Positions 24,286 to 33,471 of a stretch of DNA of 53,349 nt are shown here, piece by piece (position 1 is the stretch's first letter; every line of letters begins with the position of its first letter). The notes below the pieces were generated by a model. It was not told the DNA's origin, did not search any database, and saw only the letters and a program-made list of their open reading frames with translations. The DNA is from Candidatus Bathyarchaeota archaeon. Lineage in GTDB: Archaea > Thermoproteota > Bathyarchaeia > Bathyarchaeales > UBA233. The DNA lies in assembly GCA_025057795.1 (NCBI GenBank), contig JANXEP010000042.1:1-53349 (forward strand), read 5' to 3'. The position numbers were made by a program, and so were the translations under genes.

Positions 24286-25320
24286 ATGGAAGTCTTTGTG
24301 GATGACATAGGAAGCCTTCCCCTACCTTCCAATGTTGAGAGGAAGAAGTTTGAAGAAGCGTATAGACTGGCTAGAAAGGGAATAGCAGAAGGCAAAAATA
24401 TTATGGAGAACGGGTTTGTACGCGAAAATTTCTACGCTGTTGTGGTAGATTCTTTTGAGAGAAAGCTTGAGACGGGGCTGGATATTGTCACCTACCCGCA
24501 GCATTATGACATGCACAGGCAGTTCACTGAAGTAGTTCACGAGGCCATGGAGAGGGGCACGTATATTGTGGACGAGAGTATGGCGGTTATACCCGAAGTC
24601 TCGGTTATCTGGCAGGAGGCTAAAAAGCTTTATGAGAAGGCTGGAAGGAAAATCGCGCTGCGCGTTTGCGTTACGGGGCCTATGGAGCTTTACCTTAAAG
24701 AGGTTGGGACAACCGCGTATAGGGATGTGCTTTTGATGTTTGCAGAAACCGTTAAGCGTTTTGCAAAGAACGCCATTATAAACTCTAAGTACGTTAAGAC
24801 TGAGGTTGTCGCGTTAGATGAGCCGAGTTTCGGTTTTATGGATATAAATGCAGATAGGGATACGCTCATTGAGGTTTTGGAGGAAGCCTTCAACTTCAGC
24901 GGCGCTGTTCGCCAAATTCACACTCACTCTCCGTCGAGGATTCCAGACCTTTTAGAGGTTGAAAACTTGGATGTGGTGTCCATTGAGGGTGCTTCTTCCC
25001 CGCAAAACGTGGAACGCATATCCAAGAAAATGCTTGAGGAAGCGGACAAGCAAATTCGCGTGGGCATAGCCCGAACAGACATCAACAACATCATGGCAGA
25101 ACTATACGAGGGAGGCTTTACAAAGCCTATGGCGGAGCATCTTGTCGAAGACGAGGAAACCATAATGAGAAGATACAAAAAAGCATTGGAAAAGTTTGGG
25201 GAAAGACTAGCTTTCGCTGGGCCTGACTGCGGTTTAGGCGGCTGGCCAAACCGAGAAGCCGCCCAACTTTTACTAAAAAGAACCGTGGACGCCGTGAAAA
25301 AATGCGGGGCAACCTTTTAA
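24286..25320 (+). CDS. Core MetE-like (cobalamin-independent) methyltransferase
   Basis: Protein of 344 residues covering only the C-terminal catalytic barrel of MetE, as in archaeal MetE-core enzymes. DDIGSLPLP starts the barrel, VALDEPSFGF is the substrate-binding strand, and IRVGIARTDIN and FAGPDCGLGGWP lie at the end. The Cys of GPDCGLG matches the last zinc ligand. The usual HxC pair is replaced by HTHS (about residue 210), so the zinc set differs. It probably makes methionine from homocysteine with a corrinoid or pterin methyl donor; the donor cannot be read from the sequence. TATA spacing suggests a leaderless start. Confidence 0.78.
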   Translation: MEVFVDDIGSLPLPSNVERKKFEEAYRLARKGIAEGKNIMENGFVRENFYAVVVDSFERKLETGLDIVTYPQHYDMHRQFTEVVHEAMERGTYIVDESMAVIPEVSVIWQEAKKLYEKAGRKIALRVCVTGPMELYLKEVGTTAYRDVLLMFAETVKRFAKNAIINSKYVKTEVVALDEPSFGFMDINADRDTLIEVLEEAFNFSGAVRQIHTHSPSRIPDLLEVENLDVVSIEGASSPQNVERISKKMLEEADKQIRVGIARTDINNIMAELYEGGFTKPMAEHLVEDEETIMRRYKKALEKFGERLAFAGPDCGLGGWPNREAAQLLLKRTVDAVKKCGATF

Positions 25321-25417
25321 ATTTTGGTTTATCTAGCGACCAGAATTTAAGCCGATAGATAAAAGCCCGCCTCTAGGTTTTGGTTCCGCGCGGACTACTC
25401 TCTTTATCAGGTTGCGT

Positions 25418-26158
25418 TTAAAGATGCTTGCGAAGCCATTCTAGAATTAAGCCTATGGCCCGCATTAAATGCATTGGGTTAGAGAAAGTGTGGTCGGCGC
25501 CCTCTATCACTTCAAGCCTTTTTGGCACAAGAGCGGCCTCATAAAGCCTTTGGGCGTGTTCCACGGGAACAAGCATGTCGCTGCTTCCGTGGATTATGAG
25601 GATGGGTGGCGCCTTTTTAACGGCTTCTAGGAGGTTGTAGCGCGCTAAATCCCTATAGAATTCAACGTTAAGCCTTCTGCCCGAGGGCAACGCGTAATAT
25701 AGAATTTTATTTCCTGAACTGTGGGGCTTGCCTAGGCCTATGCCCTCACATGGCGTGGCCATAACTGCCATTACTTTAATTCGCGGGTCTTGGGCTGCTA
25801 TGGCAACCATGCCGCCCATGCTTGAGCCTATAACTCCAAGCCTTCCCATATCTACTTTCCCGCTTTTTTCCAGAAAGTCTATGGCTGCCTTATAGTCTTC
25901 GATTCGGCTTGTTAGGGAAGTTTCATAAAAGGATCCTTGGCTTTTTTCCCAACCTTCGCCGCAGCCCCTGAAGTTGAACCTTAAACATGCGTACCCCTCC
26001 ATGGCGAGTTTGTGGGCTATTATGGGCCATTTTCCGCTGTCCTTGCTGCTTTCAAGGCCGTGGAGGGTGATTATGCATGGGGCACCCTCAGCCGACAAGT
26101 GGAGGTTTCCATAAAGCATTAACCCTCCACTGGGAAAAGTTACTTTTTCAGTTTTCAT
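25418..26158 (-). CDS. Alpha/beta hydrolase
   Basis: Serine hydrolase of 246 residues. The oxyanion region LHGLESSKDSG and RFNFRGCGEG come first, the nucleophile elbow is GSSMGG, the Asp lies in IHGSSDMLVP and the His in EGADHTFSNP. The set matches dienelactone hydrolase or peptidase S9-like acylglycerol and ester hydrolases. The substrate is unknown. It is 82 bp downstream of nothing on its own strand and looks monocistronic. Confidence 0.85.
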   Translation of the reverse strand: MKTEKVTFPSGGLMLYGNLHLSAEGAPCIITLHGLESSKDSGKWPIIAHKLAMEGYACLRFNFRGCGEGWEKSQGSFYETSLTSRIEDYKAAIDFLEKSGKVDMGRLGVIGSSMGGMVAIAAQDPRIKVMAVMATPCEGIGLGKPHSSGNKILYYALPSGRRLNVEFYRDLARYNLLEAVKKAPPILIIHGSSDMLVPVEHAQRLYEAALVPKRLEVIEGADHTFSNPMHLMRAIGLILEWLRKHL

Positions 26159-26240
26159 GGTTAAACCCAGCCTTCCCTAAGCCTTAAAATCTCTTTTAGC
26201 AATGCCAAACTCCCCACTTACATGAATAGGAAGCTCGCCA

Positions 26241-27338
26241 CTAGATCGTTTTAGGCGTTTTTGTTAGCAGCTTAACCTTTGAAGCCTTTATTTGGGCGTA
26301 GATTTTGCTTCCAACTTTTATGTTGAACTCGTCAAGCCATTCTTGGCTGACTTCGGCTTTTAGATTGGCGCCGCCTATGTTAACCTCAACTTTAACGGAG
26401 GAGCCTGCCGTGTACATTTTTTCCACAGTTCCATTCAACATGTTGCATCGGCAGTGTTTCCACTTCCGCCCAGCAATTTCCTCGTTTGGCGACAAGATTA
26501 TGTCTTGGGGTCTTATAACGATGGTCACCTCTTCTTTCGGGCGGTTTTCGTATCCTTCCGCTTCTAAAATAACGCCGCCTATTTCAACGGAGACTTTTCC
26601 ATCCTCTGCAGATATGACACGCCCATTTAAAACGTTGTATCCCAAAAATTCTGATACAAACTTTGAGTTTGGGTTTTCGAATATTTCTTCTTTAAAGCCT
26701 ATCTGCACGATCCTTCCGTTATTCATTACTGCGATTTTGTCGCTGATGACGCTTGCCTCTATAAGGTCGTGGGTTGTGTATATGACGGGCACTTTTACTT
26801 CACGAAGCGTTTCGTTAAGCACATCCTTTATCTGGGTTTTGAGCATCTCCTTTGTCGGCGGATCCAAGGCTGAGCATGGCTCGTCAAGCAGCAGAACAGC
26901 TGGTTTGGAGGCTAAAGCCCTAGCCAAAGCCACTCGCTGTTTTTCTCCAGAGCTTAAAGATTCAACATTTCTTTCCATTAAGTTTTCAATGCGGAGTAGA
27001 CGTGGGATTTTTGAAAGTTCGGATGGTCCTATGCCTTCTGCCTTCTTAGCTCCGAAGTATATGTTTTGGCGAACAGTCATGTTTGGAAAAAGTGCATAAT
27101 CGTCCGGCACGTATCCCGTTTTTCTTTTTTCTGGCGGAAGGTTTGTTACGTCAACCCCGTTTATTACTATTTTTCCAGCTTTGATTTTTTGTAAGCCAGC
27201 GATGCATTCTAGCAATGTTGTTTTTCCGCATCCGTTGGGGCCTACGAACGTGAGGATTGAGCCTTGCGGAACTTCAAAGTTGACATTTACTAAAGAGAAG
27301 GAGCCTCGGTGCGCGTGCAGGTTTGAAACCTTTATCAT
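26241..27338 (-). CDS. Molybdate/tungstate ABC transporter ATP-binding protein
   Basis: ATPase of 365 residues: Walker A GPNGCGKTT, signature SSGEKQRVALARALA, Walker B VLLLDEPCSALD, H-loop in YTTHDLIEA. Two TOBE-like units follow from about residue 235, the place where ModC/WtpC proteins bind oxyanion for regulation. It powers the permease encoded upstream, whose stop it overlaps by four bases. Tungstate, molybdate or both may be the substrate. Confidence 0.9.
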   Translation of the reverse strand: MIKVSNLHAHRGSFSLVNVNFEVPQGSILTFVGPNGCGKTTLLECIAGLQKIKAGKIVINGVDVTNLPPEKRKTGYVPDDYALFPNMTVRQNIYFGAKKAEGIGPSELSKIPRLLRIENLMERNVESLSSGEKQRVALARALASKPAVLLLDEPCSALDPPTKEMLKTQIKDVLNETLREVKVPVIYTTHDLIEASVISDKIAVMNNGRIVQIGFKEEIFENPNSKFVSEFLGYNVLNGRVISAEDGKVSVEIGGVILEAEGYENRPKEEVTIVIRPQDIILSPNEEIAGRKWKHCRCNMLNGTVEKMYTAGSSVKVEVNIGGANLKAEVSQEWLDEFNIKVGSKIYAQIKASKVKLLTKTPKTI

Positions 27339-28123
27339 TCGGCAAGCCCCCGATGTAAGAGTTTTCTGGCAAAAATTAGCACAGCAAAGGCGATGGCGAA
27401 GAGAATGCAGATTATGGCAGCGGCGTTTTCTATGTTCGCCGTTGAAAGGTTTAGGTATAGGGCTATGGGCAACGTTTCAGTTTTAAACCTTGTCGCCCCG
27501 GCTAAAGTTACCGTCGCTCCAAACTCGCCTAAAGCTCTAGCCCACGATATCAACGCAGCCCCTAAAATTCCCCGCTTTGCCGCGGGCAGGGTTACATACA
27601 GAAAAGACTGCAGTTCCGTGTATCCAAGCGTTCTAGCCACCTTCTCATACCGAGCCGGCACGCCGTCAAAGGACGCCTTCACAAGTTTTATGGTTAAAAC
27701 GCTTATGACAGCGAACTGAGCCAAGATGATGCCTGGAACCTCAAAAACAAACCTCAATATTGACTCGTTGATGAAAAAACCTATGGGGTTTCTTGCAAAG
27801 AAAATAAGCAGCATAACGCCTAAAGCAATGGGGGGAACCGCCACGGGAATATCTAAGAACCCATCCACAAACGTTTTTCCGGGAAAGTTTAAACGGGATA
27901 GGGCGTAGGCCACTGGAATACTAACCAGCAGGGAGATTAAAGTGGAACATGTGGCAGTTAAAACGGAAAGGAAAACTGCAAACCTGACCTCCTCCGAAAA
28001 AACAGCAGACAAAAGCAGCCATGGATCTACAACAATCGCCACGGAGATGAAAAGGCTCAAAAAGAAGGCTATGACAAGGGTTAGGCATAGGAACGCCAAC
28101 GCCCTAAACATGCGGAACTCCAA
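27335..28123 (-). CDS. Molybdate/tungstate ABC transporter permease
   Basis: Permease of 262 residues with six hydrophobic segments and the cytoplasmic EAA-type loop (VARTLGYTELQSFLYVTLPAAKRGILGAALISWARALGEFGATVTLAG), which docks on the ATPase. The ALGEFGATVTLAGAT segment is characteristic of ModB/WtpB. It lies 5 bp after the binding-protein gene and overlaps the ATPase gene, so the three are one operon. Confidence 0.9.
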   Translation of the reverse strand: MEFRMFRALAFLCLTLVIAFFLSLFISVAIVVDPWLLLSAVFSEEVRFAVFLSVLTATCSTLISLLVSIPVAYALSRLNFPGKTFVDGFLDIPVAVPPIALGVMLLIFFARNPIGFFINESILRFVFEVPGIILAQFAVISVLTIKLVKASFDGVPARYEKVARTLGYTELQSFLYVTLPAAKRGILGAALISWARALGEFGATVTLAGATRFKTETLPIALYLNLSTANIENAAAIICILFAIAFAVLIFARKLLHRGLAE

Positions 28124-28128
28124 TGTAT

Positions 28129-28968
28129 TTAAACCTCCTCGATTGCAGCGTTCGGAGCGTAAAGCCTAGCTTCCTCCAGAGTCGGAATATACCCATACCT
28201 CGCCCAAAGCTCGTGCATGTCCCGGGAGGCAAGGAAATCTAGAAAGCCAGCGGCAAGGTCTTTGTTTTCGGCGAACTCCGTCACCGCCCCAGCTATATAG
28301 CCAATCTTCGGAATTCTGTTCGGTTCAATCCAAACTATCTCGGCTTTTTCAGGGCTCCAGTGGTAAAAGACATGCCAGCCAATTATGGCGTCAACCGCGC
28401 CGGTAAATATCAAAGTTGCCGTCGCCTCGCAGCTTTCAGCGTGAACCGCAATATTCTTTTTTACGCTTTCCCAGAGACCGTTAGCCTCTAAAAGATCCTT
28501 GGCATAGAGTCCAACACAGACGGATTCGGGATCTGCTATTCCAACGCGGATTCCGGGCTTCGCCAGATCTTCAAGGGTTAGTATGCCCTTTGGGTTGCCC
28601 TTCTGAACAAGGATGGCTGGAACTAGATACGCGAATATCCTTGCCGGAGCAGCGGTGAAGTTGACAACCCTCAAATTTTTTGCCTTAACAAGGTATTCCG
28701 GCGAGCCGGGGATGTATACGTCGCCGACTTTTGCAATCTTCATGGCTGAGAGTAGGCTTCCCGAACCGCCTAGCCTCAGCTCAACCTTAACATTACTCCT
28801 TTCCTCAAAAATACGGCAAGCCTCTCTATAGACTGGTGAGGCTGCAGCGCCCGCGAATATGATTATTCGCCGCGTTGCAGAGCTCCCATAACCATAAAAA
28901 ACCGCCATCCCAAGCGCGCCCAAAATAAGGCTTATTATTAGGAAGGCTGCAGCCTTTCCCAGGGACAT
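28129..28968 (-). CDS. Molybdate/tungstate-binding protein (ModA/WtpA type)
   Basis: Extracellular solute-binding protein of 279 residues with an N-terminal membrane anchor or signal (residues 5-27). The oxyanion-binding pattern is seen in IFAGAAASPVYREACRIFEERSN and LGGSGSLLSAMKIAKVGDVYIPGS. The length and order match ModA. It is the first gene of the operon; the promoter and an inverted repeat lie in the 97 bp before it, with tfx beyond. Confidence 0.9.
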   Translation of the reverse strand: MSLGKAAAFLIISLILGALGMAVFYGYGSSATRRIIIFAGAAASPVYREACRIFEERSNVKVELRLGGSGSLLSAMKIAKVGDVYIPGSPEYLVKAKNLRVVNFTAAPARIFAYLVPAILVQKGNPKGILTLEDLAKPGIRVGIADPESVCVGLYAKDLLEANGLWESVKKNIAVHAESCEATATLIFTGAVDAIIGWHVFYHWSPEKAEIVWIEPNRIPKIGYIAGAVTEFAENKDLAAGFLDFLASRDMHELWARYGYIPTLEEARLYAPNAAIEEV

Positions 28969-29018
28969 GCATGTTTCACCTTTTCTGTTATGAGTTAATG
29001 GCGTATTTAGTTATTTAC

Positions 29019-29052
29019 TTATAAATCTTGTTGTAAGCGAACACGTTTACAA
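29019..29052 (-). promoter_or_regulatory. Operator-like inverted repeat and TATA box before the mod operon
   Basis: Arms TTGTAAGCG (29031-29039) and CGTTTACAA (29044-29052) are inverted with one mismatch and a 4-nt spacer. Right next to them, on the modA side, is a TATA box (GATTTATAAG on the minus strand, about 29018-29027). The palindrome covers the BRE/upstream position. It may bind Tfx, encoded just upstream, or a ModE-like sensor. Confidence 0.6.
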
Positions 29053-29065
29053 GTTATGGGTGACT

Positions 29066-29491
29066 TCAAATGCGTTTTGAAATAACTTCAATGTCGCCGT
29101 CGCTGAAAATGGCGATCGTGAAAGGCTTTACGACTCTGGCTCCATCTATGCAGTCCGCCGCCTTAAACTTTATTTCGTCATAAATCCTCGTAAAGTTCAT
29201 CCTCAATTTTATTCCCAACTTGTCGCCCGCCTTAACCAGCATGCTGGGCACATCAACAAGATGCGTACCAGCCTCAACCTCGACATTTGCAACGGAAATG
29301 AGGGATCTGTAAGCTTGAATTGTCTCTTCAGCCAGCCTTAGATTGCGCCTTGCCCTCGCCTCCATTATGACGATGTTTTCCCTTGTCGTTCCAAGCATGG
29401 CGGCAATTTCAGCATGCGACAACCCTTTCCTTATTCGGAGTTGCAACACCTTATACTGCAGATCCGTGAAAAAGCCATATTTTCGGGGCAT
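29066..29491 (-). CDS. tfx: Tfx-family DNA-binding regulator
   Basis: Protein of 141 residues: an N-terminal helix-turn-helix (FTDLQYKVLQLRIRKGLSHAEIAAMLGTTRENIVIMEARARRNL) and a C-terminal domain with the conserved HLVDVPSMLVKAGDKLGIKL and ISKRI end. Tfx was found in Methanothermobacter binding DNA downstream of the fmdECB promoter for molybdenum formylmethanofuran dehydrogenase. Here it precedes the molybdate/tungstate operon in the same direction with 97 bp between, so molybdenum-responsive control of uptake is the likely role (inferred). Confidence 0.88.
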   Translation of the reverse strand: MPRKYGFFTDLQYKVLQLRIRKGLSHAEIAAMLGTTRENIVIMEARARRNLRLAEETIQAYRSLISVANVEVEAGTHLVDVPSMLVKAGDKLGIKLRMNFTRIYDEIKFKAADCIDGARVVKPFTIAIFSDGDIEVISKRI

Positions 29492-29626
29492 GAATGCACC
29501 ATATTCACAAAGGCTCTTGAGCTTTTAATGCCTTTCTGTAAGCCGCGATTTGCGGTCTAACTAAAAAGGAAACAGTTAGGGCGGGCTTTTTCGCTGTTCG
29601 TTAAGTATACGGGACTTTGCACAAAA

Positions 29627-29649
29627 CTTTTAAATATCAGTGTTGATAT
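29627..29649 (+). promoter_or_regulatory. TATA box with perfect inverted repeat before the ABC exporter operon
   Basis: TATA element CTTTTAAATA (29627-29636) runs into ATATCA-GTGT-TGATAT (29634-29649), a perfect 6-bp inverted repeat, 27-49 bp before the start at 29676. A repressor on this site would cover the TATA box. No regulator gene is adjacent on the plus strand. Confidence 0.6.
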
Positions 29650-29675
29650 CGAATTTGACATTAAACGTGGTATGA

Positions 29676-31409
29676 ATGTCTAAATCCCCCATACTCAGAG
29701 TCTACAGGTACGTGCTTAGGAACTGGAAGTTTCTCGCGCTTGCCTTAGCCTTCTTATTCGCCGCCACATGCCTCGCCATGATGATACCATGGTATGTTCG
29801 AGACCTTTTGAATTCCGTGATAGCCTATGATGCGAGTAGGCTTTTTCCCCTCTCTTTGGCGGTTGTGTTGTTGACGTTTTTTGAGGGTGTTGCAGCGTTT
29901 TTCGTGCGCTACCTTTTCGAGCTTATAGCCCAAAGGGCAATATACCGTCTCAGACTGGATCTGTATAGGCATCTACATGAGCTCTCATACGGCTTTTACG
30001 ACAGCGCCGAAATCGGCGAAATAATCGTTAGGATCACCAACGACATGGACAACCTTAACCGTTTCCTAAGCTTCGCCACCATGCCTTTGCTGGACGCCGT
30101 TTTCGCGTCAACCATAGCCCTAGCCATACTCCTAAGCCTAAATGTCGAGTTAACTCTCGTGGCGACAGCCCTCCTCCCGCTTTTGGCGATAATCGCGATC
30201 GCATTCAACAGGAAAGTTTACCCCGTGCTCCAAGAAAGCTGGACGGCGATGAGCCAGTTCAACAGCACAATTCAGGAGTACACCTCCGCAGTTAAAGTTT
30301 TGAAGGCGCTCGGCGTTGAAGACGTTTTTGGGAGAACCTTCAGGGCTGGGCTTGACAAATTATATGCCTTAAACATTCGATTCCAGACTTACGCCTCCAT
30401 TGCTTCGCCTTCTATCGGGCTTGTGTCAGCCGCAATACAGCTCGTGGTATACTTATACGGTGGATTCAAAGCCGTAACCGGCGTCCTAAGCATAGGAGAC
30501 ATAGCCGCCTTCCTACTATATCTTTCCATGCTTAACAGGCCCCTCGTAGGCTTAGGCTTCTTCGTTCTAGACTATCAAAGGGCTTCAGTCTCAGCAGCCA
30601 GGATTTTCGATATACTGGACAAGGAGCCGGAGGTCAAGGAGCACCCTGACGCAGTCGAACTTAAGGATGTTAAGGGACACGTAAAATTCGAGAATGTCAC
30701 GTTCGGCTACGATGTGGGCAAACCTGTCTTGGTTAACGTTAGTTTTGAGGTCAAGCCCGGGGAGAAAGTTGCCATAGTCGGCCCCACGGGTTCTGGAAAA
30801 TCAACCCTTATTAAGCTTATACCGAGGTTTTACGACCCCCAGAAGGGACGCATACTCATAGACGGCACAGACCTAAAATACGTCAAGATTAAGTCGCTGA
30901 GGAAACATGTTGGAATAGTCCATCAGGACGTGACGCTTTTCGCCGGCACTATAAAGGATAACATAACATATGGAAAGCCCAACGCCTCCATGAGCGAGGT
31001 GAGGGAGGCCGCTAAGATAGCGGGCATAAGCGGGTTTATAGAAGGCTTGCCGAAGGGTTACGAGACAGACGTTGCGGAGAGAGGGGTGACTCTTTCCGGC
31101 GGCCAGAGGCAGAGAATAGCCATAGCGAGAACGCTCATACTTAACCCGAAAATCCTTATACTTGACGACCCAACTTCCCAGCTTGACGCTGAAACCGAGG
31201 CAGCTGTAGTTGAGGCCCTAGAGAGGCTTATAGAGGGGAGAACAACGTTCATAGTAACCCAGAGGCTTTCAACCCTCAAACTCGCAGACAGAATCATGGT
31301 CATAGACAATGGCAGAATCGTCGAGGACGGAACCCACGAAGAACTAATGAAGCTTGGGGGAGTGTATGCCAAGCTGTACAACGCACAGTTCGCTCATCAG
31401 GAGCGCTAG
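29676..31409 (+). CDS. ABC exporter half-transporter with degenerate catalytic site
   Basis: Type IV ABC exporter of 577 residues: six membrane helices (about residues 15-310) then the ATPase. Walker A is GPTGSGKST, signature LSGGQRQRIAIARTL, Walker B ILILDDPTSQLD. The catalytic Glu after Walker B is Asp and the switch His is Gln (VTQRLST), so this half has the inactive site, as in TM287 of the TM287/288 heterodimer. It works with the next gene, 19 bp further on, as an efflux pump for lipids, drugs or peptides. Confidence 0.92.
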   Translation: MSKSPILRVYRYVLRNWKFLALALAFLFAATCLAMMIPWYVRDLLNSVIAYDASRLFPLSLAVVLLTFFEGVAAFFVRYLFELIAQRAIYRLRLDLYRHLHELSYGFYDSAEIGEIIVRITNDMDNLNRFLSFATMPLLDAVFASTIALAILLSLNVELTLVATALLPLLAIIAIAFNRKVYPVLQESWTAMSQFNSTIQEYTSAVKVLKALGVEDVFGRTFRAGLDKLYALNIRFQTYASIASPSIGLVSAAIQLVVYLYGGFKAVTGVLSIGDIAAFLLYLSMLNRPLVGLGFFVLDYQRASVSAARIFDILDKEPEVKEHPDAVELKDVKGHVKFENVTFGYDVGKPVLVNVSFEVKPGEKVAIVGPTGSGKSTLIKLIPRFYDPQKGRILIDGTDLKYVKIKSLRKHVGIVHQDVTLFAGTIKDNITYGKPNASMSEVREAAKIAGISGFIEGLPKGYETDVAERGVTLSGGQRQRIAIARTLILNPKILILDDPTSQLDAETEAAVVEALERLIEGRTTFIVTQRLSTLKLADRIMVIDNGRIVEDGTHEELMKLGGVYAKLYNAQFAHQER

Positions 31410-31427
31410 TTGGAGGTTTGCAGTGAA

Positions 31428-33365
31428 ATGGGCGCACCTGGACCCATGGGCCACGGTTTTGGATGGATGATGGGTAGACACATGAGGGAGGGCATGGAAG
31501 GAAAACCCAAGAGTTCTCCCTCCAAGATAATTGCGAAGCTACTGAGGCTCATATGGATATACAAGGCTCAAGTTTTGATCTTCACGTCTGTAGCCTCAGC
31601 CGTTTTAATCCTGAATGTTATAGGTCCATATTTTGGCAAGCGGATAGTGGACGAGGGCATAATGGCAAAAAACATGGACGCCCTAATCCTTTATTCGCTT
31701 ATCCTAGCAGCCATAGCTGCGGGCAGCTGGGCATTAGGCATTGTAAGAAGCTATAGCATTGCATGGCTAACTCAGAGGTTGCTTTACGACTTGCGGTCGA
31801 AGCTTTTCAAGCATTCCGTGGAAATGGATTACGCCTTCTTTTCAACCATGCCCGCGGGCCAAGTGATTTCCAGGTTCACCAGCGATGTGGAAGCTGTCGG
31901 CCAAACAGCCACAACGGGCTTTATAGACGCCGTTTTCAACGCGTTAACGATATTCGGCGCTTTGGTGGCCATGCTAAGCCTCAGTGTTAAACTCACGTTG
32001 GTGACTTTGACGCTGATTCCCCTGATGATTGTCGCTGTAATGTTCCTAGCTAGGCGAAGTTATAGAGCTTTCAGGGAGGTTAGGGCAAGGGTTGGCGAGT
32101 TAACCTCGAACATTGAGCAGACGGTTGTAGGCATGAGGGTTTCCCAATCCTTCTCCGGGAGGGATATTGAAAACCTTAGACAGTTTGAGAAGGTAAGCTA
32201 CGAAACTATGCGTGCAAACCTAAAAGCAACCATCGTGATGGCTCTCACGCGGCCAGTGCTAAGCCTAATAAGGGCTGCAACAATTGCCCTACTCATATTT
32301 TACGGCGGACACCTAGTTATCAACAATGAAGTGACTATAGGGACGCTGTTAGCGTTCTACAGTTACGTGGAAATGTTCTTCCAGCCGGCAATAATGCTGA
32401 CCATATACTATAACATGCTTCAGTCCGCCTTGGCAGCGGCTGAAAGAATATTCGAGTACATTGAGGCAAAGCCTAAAGTTACAGAAGCCAAAGAAGCCTT
32501 CGACTTGGAAGTTAAGCATGGCGAAGTAAAAATTGAAAACGTAAGCTTCGCATATGATGGAACAAAGGTTTTTGAAAACTTCAACCTCCACATTAAGCCA
32601 GGAGAGATTCTGGCCGTTGTGGGGCCGACAGGCGCAGGCAAAACCACGCTGGCCAACCTCATATTGAGGTTGTATGATCCTCAGGGGGGACGAGTACTCA
32701 TTGACGGTGTTGACGTGAGGAAGGTTACATTGAAATCCCTTAGAAGCCAGCTGGCTCTGGTTCCCCAAGAACCAGTACTGTTTAAAGACACGGTCCTTGA
32801 AAACATCCGCTACGGCAAGCCCGACGCCACAGACGAAGAAATCAGCAAGGTCATCAACGACTTAGGCTTGGAGCCTCTTGTGGAATCCTTGCCAGAAGGA
32901 CTAAAGACCATGGTTTCTGAGGGCGGCGGAAACCTCTCGGTTGGGCAGAGGCAACTCATAAATGTTGCCAGAACCCTTGTGAGAAACCCAAAAATAATAA
33001 TTTTGGACGAGGCCACCAGCAGTGTTGACCCGTACACTGAAAGCATACTGCAAGAAGCTTTAAAGAAGCTTTTCATGGGTAGAACATGTATAATAATAGC
33101 GCATAGGCTCTCAACAACCTTCCTGGCCAACAGGGTTATAGTTTTAGATAAGGGCAAGATAATTGAAGAGGGAACCCATGAGGAACTATTGAGGAGGGGA
33201 GGGTTATACGCGAAACTCTACGAGATCCAGATAGGAAGACCGTTAAGCGCAGAGTTAGTATCCCAAAGCCCAACAACCCATCACAAAGCCCGGCCAAGCC
33301 GCCGCAACCCTTTCCAAGAAAGTAACCCTCAACAATTTTCAGAAGGCAATAACAAGTCAGCTTGA
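31428..33365 (+). CDS. ABC exporter half-transporter, catalytic partner
   Basis: Partner half-transporter of about 645 residues. The N-terminal extension is rich in Met, His and Gly (GHGFGWMMGRHM), then six helices and the ATPase with Walker A GPTGAGKTT, Walker B IIILDEATSSVD (intact Glu) and H-loop AHRLSTT. Its own signature is LSVGQ instead of LSGGQ, which faces the degenerate site of the partner. Start at ATG 31428, with GGAGG 11 bp before; a TTG at 31410 directly after the first gene's stop is also in frame. Confidence 0.9.
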   Translation: MGAPGPMGHGFGWMMGRHMREGMEGKPKSSPSKIIAKLLRLIWIYKAQVLIFTSVASAVLILNVIGPYFGKRIVDEGIMAKNMDALILYSLILAAIAAGSWALGIVRSYSIAWLTQRLLYDLRSKLFKHSVEMDYAFFSTMPAGQVISRFTSDVEAVGQTATTGFIDAVFNALTIFGALVAMLSLSVKLTLVTLTLIPLMIVAVMFLARRSYRAFREVRARVGELTSNIEQTVVGMRVSQSFSGRDIENLRQFEKVSYETMRANLKATIVMALTRPVLSLIRAATIALLIFYGGHLVINNEVTIGTLLAFYSYVEMFFQPAIMLTIYYNMLQSALAAAERIFEYIEAKPKVTEAKEAFDLEVKHGEVKIENVSFAYDGTKVFENFNLHIKPGEILAVVGPTGAGKTTLANLILRLYDPQGGRVLIDGVDVRKVTLKSLRSQLALVPQEPVLFKDTVLENIRYGKPDATDEEISKVINDLGLEPLVESLPEGLKTMVSEGGGNLSVGQRQLINVARTLVRNPKIIILDEATSSVDPYTESILQEALKKLFMGRTCIIIAHRLSTTFLANRVIVLDKGKIIEEGTHEELLRRGGLYAKLYEIQIGRPLSAELVSQSPTTHHKARPSRRNPFQESNPQQFSEGNNKSA

Positions 33366-33437
33366 AAACTCGAGAAAATCCTGCTTCGTGCCGTCTTTTA
33401 ACGTTAAAATAGGCGTTTGGGTCGGATGGATAAGCTC

Positions 33438-33445
33438 TTTATATT
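33438..33445 (+). promoter_or_regulatory. TATA box of the aconitase X operon
   Basis: TTTATATT, centred about 30 bp before the GTG at 33472. The spacing fits a leaderless mRNA starting at that GTG and argues against the longer frame from 33388. Confidence 0.5.
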
Positions 33446-33471
33446 TGGTGGGGTATAAACCGAAATTTGTT

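Noticed and set aside
33388..33471. N-terminal extension of the aconitase X large subunit from GTG 33388
   Set aside because: A TATA box lies inside this stretch and family proteins start close to the LTREEEEML block, so the later GTG is more likely.
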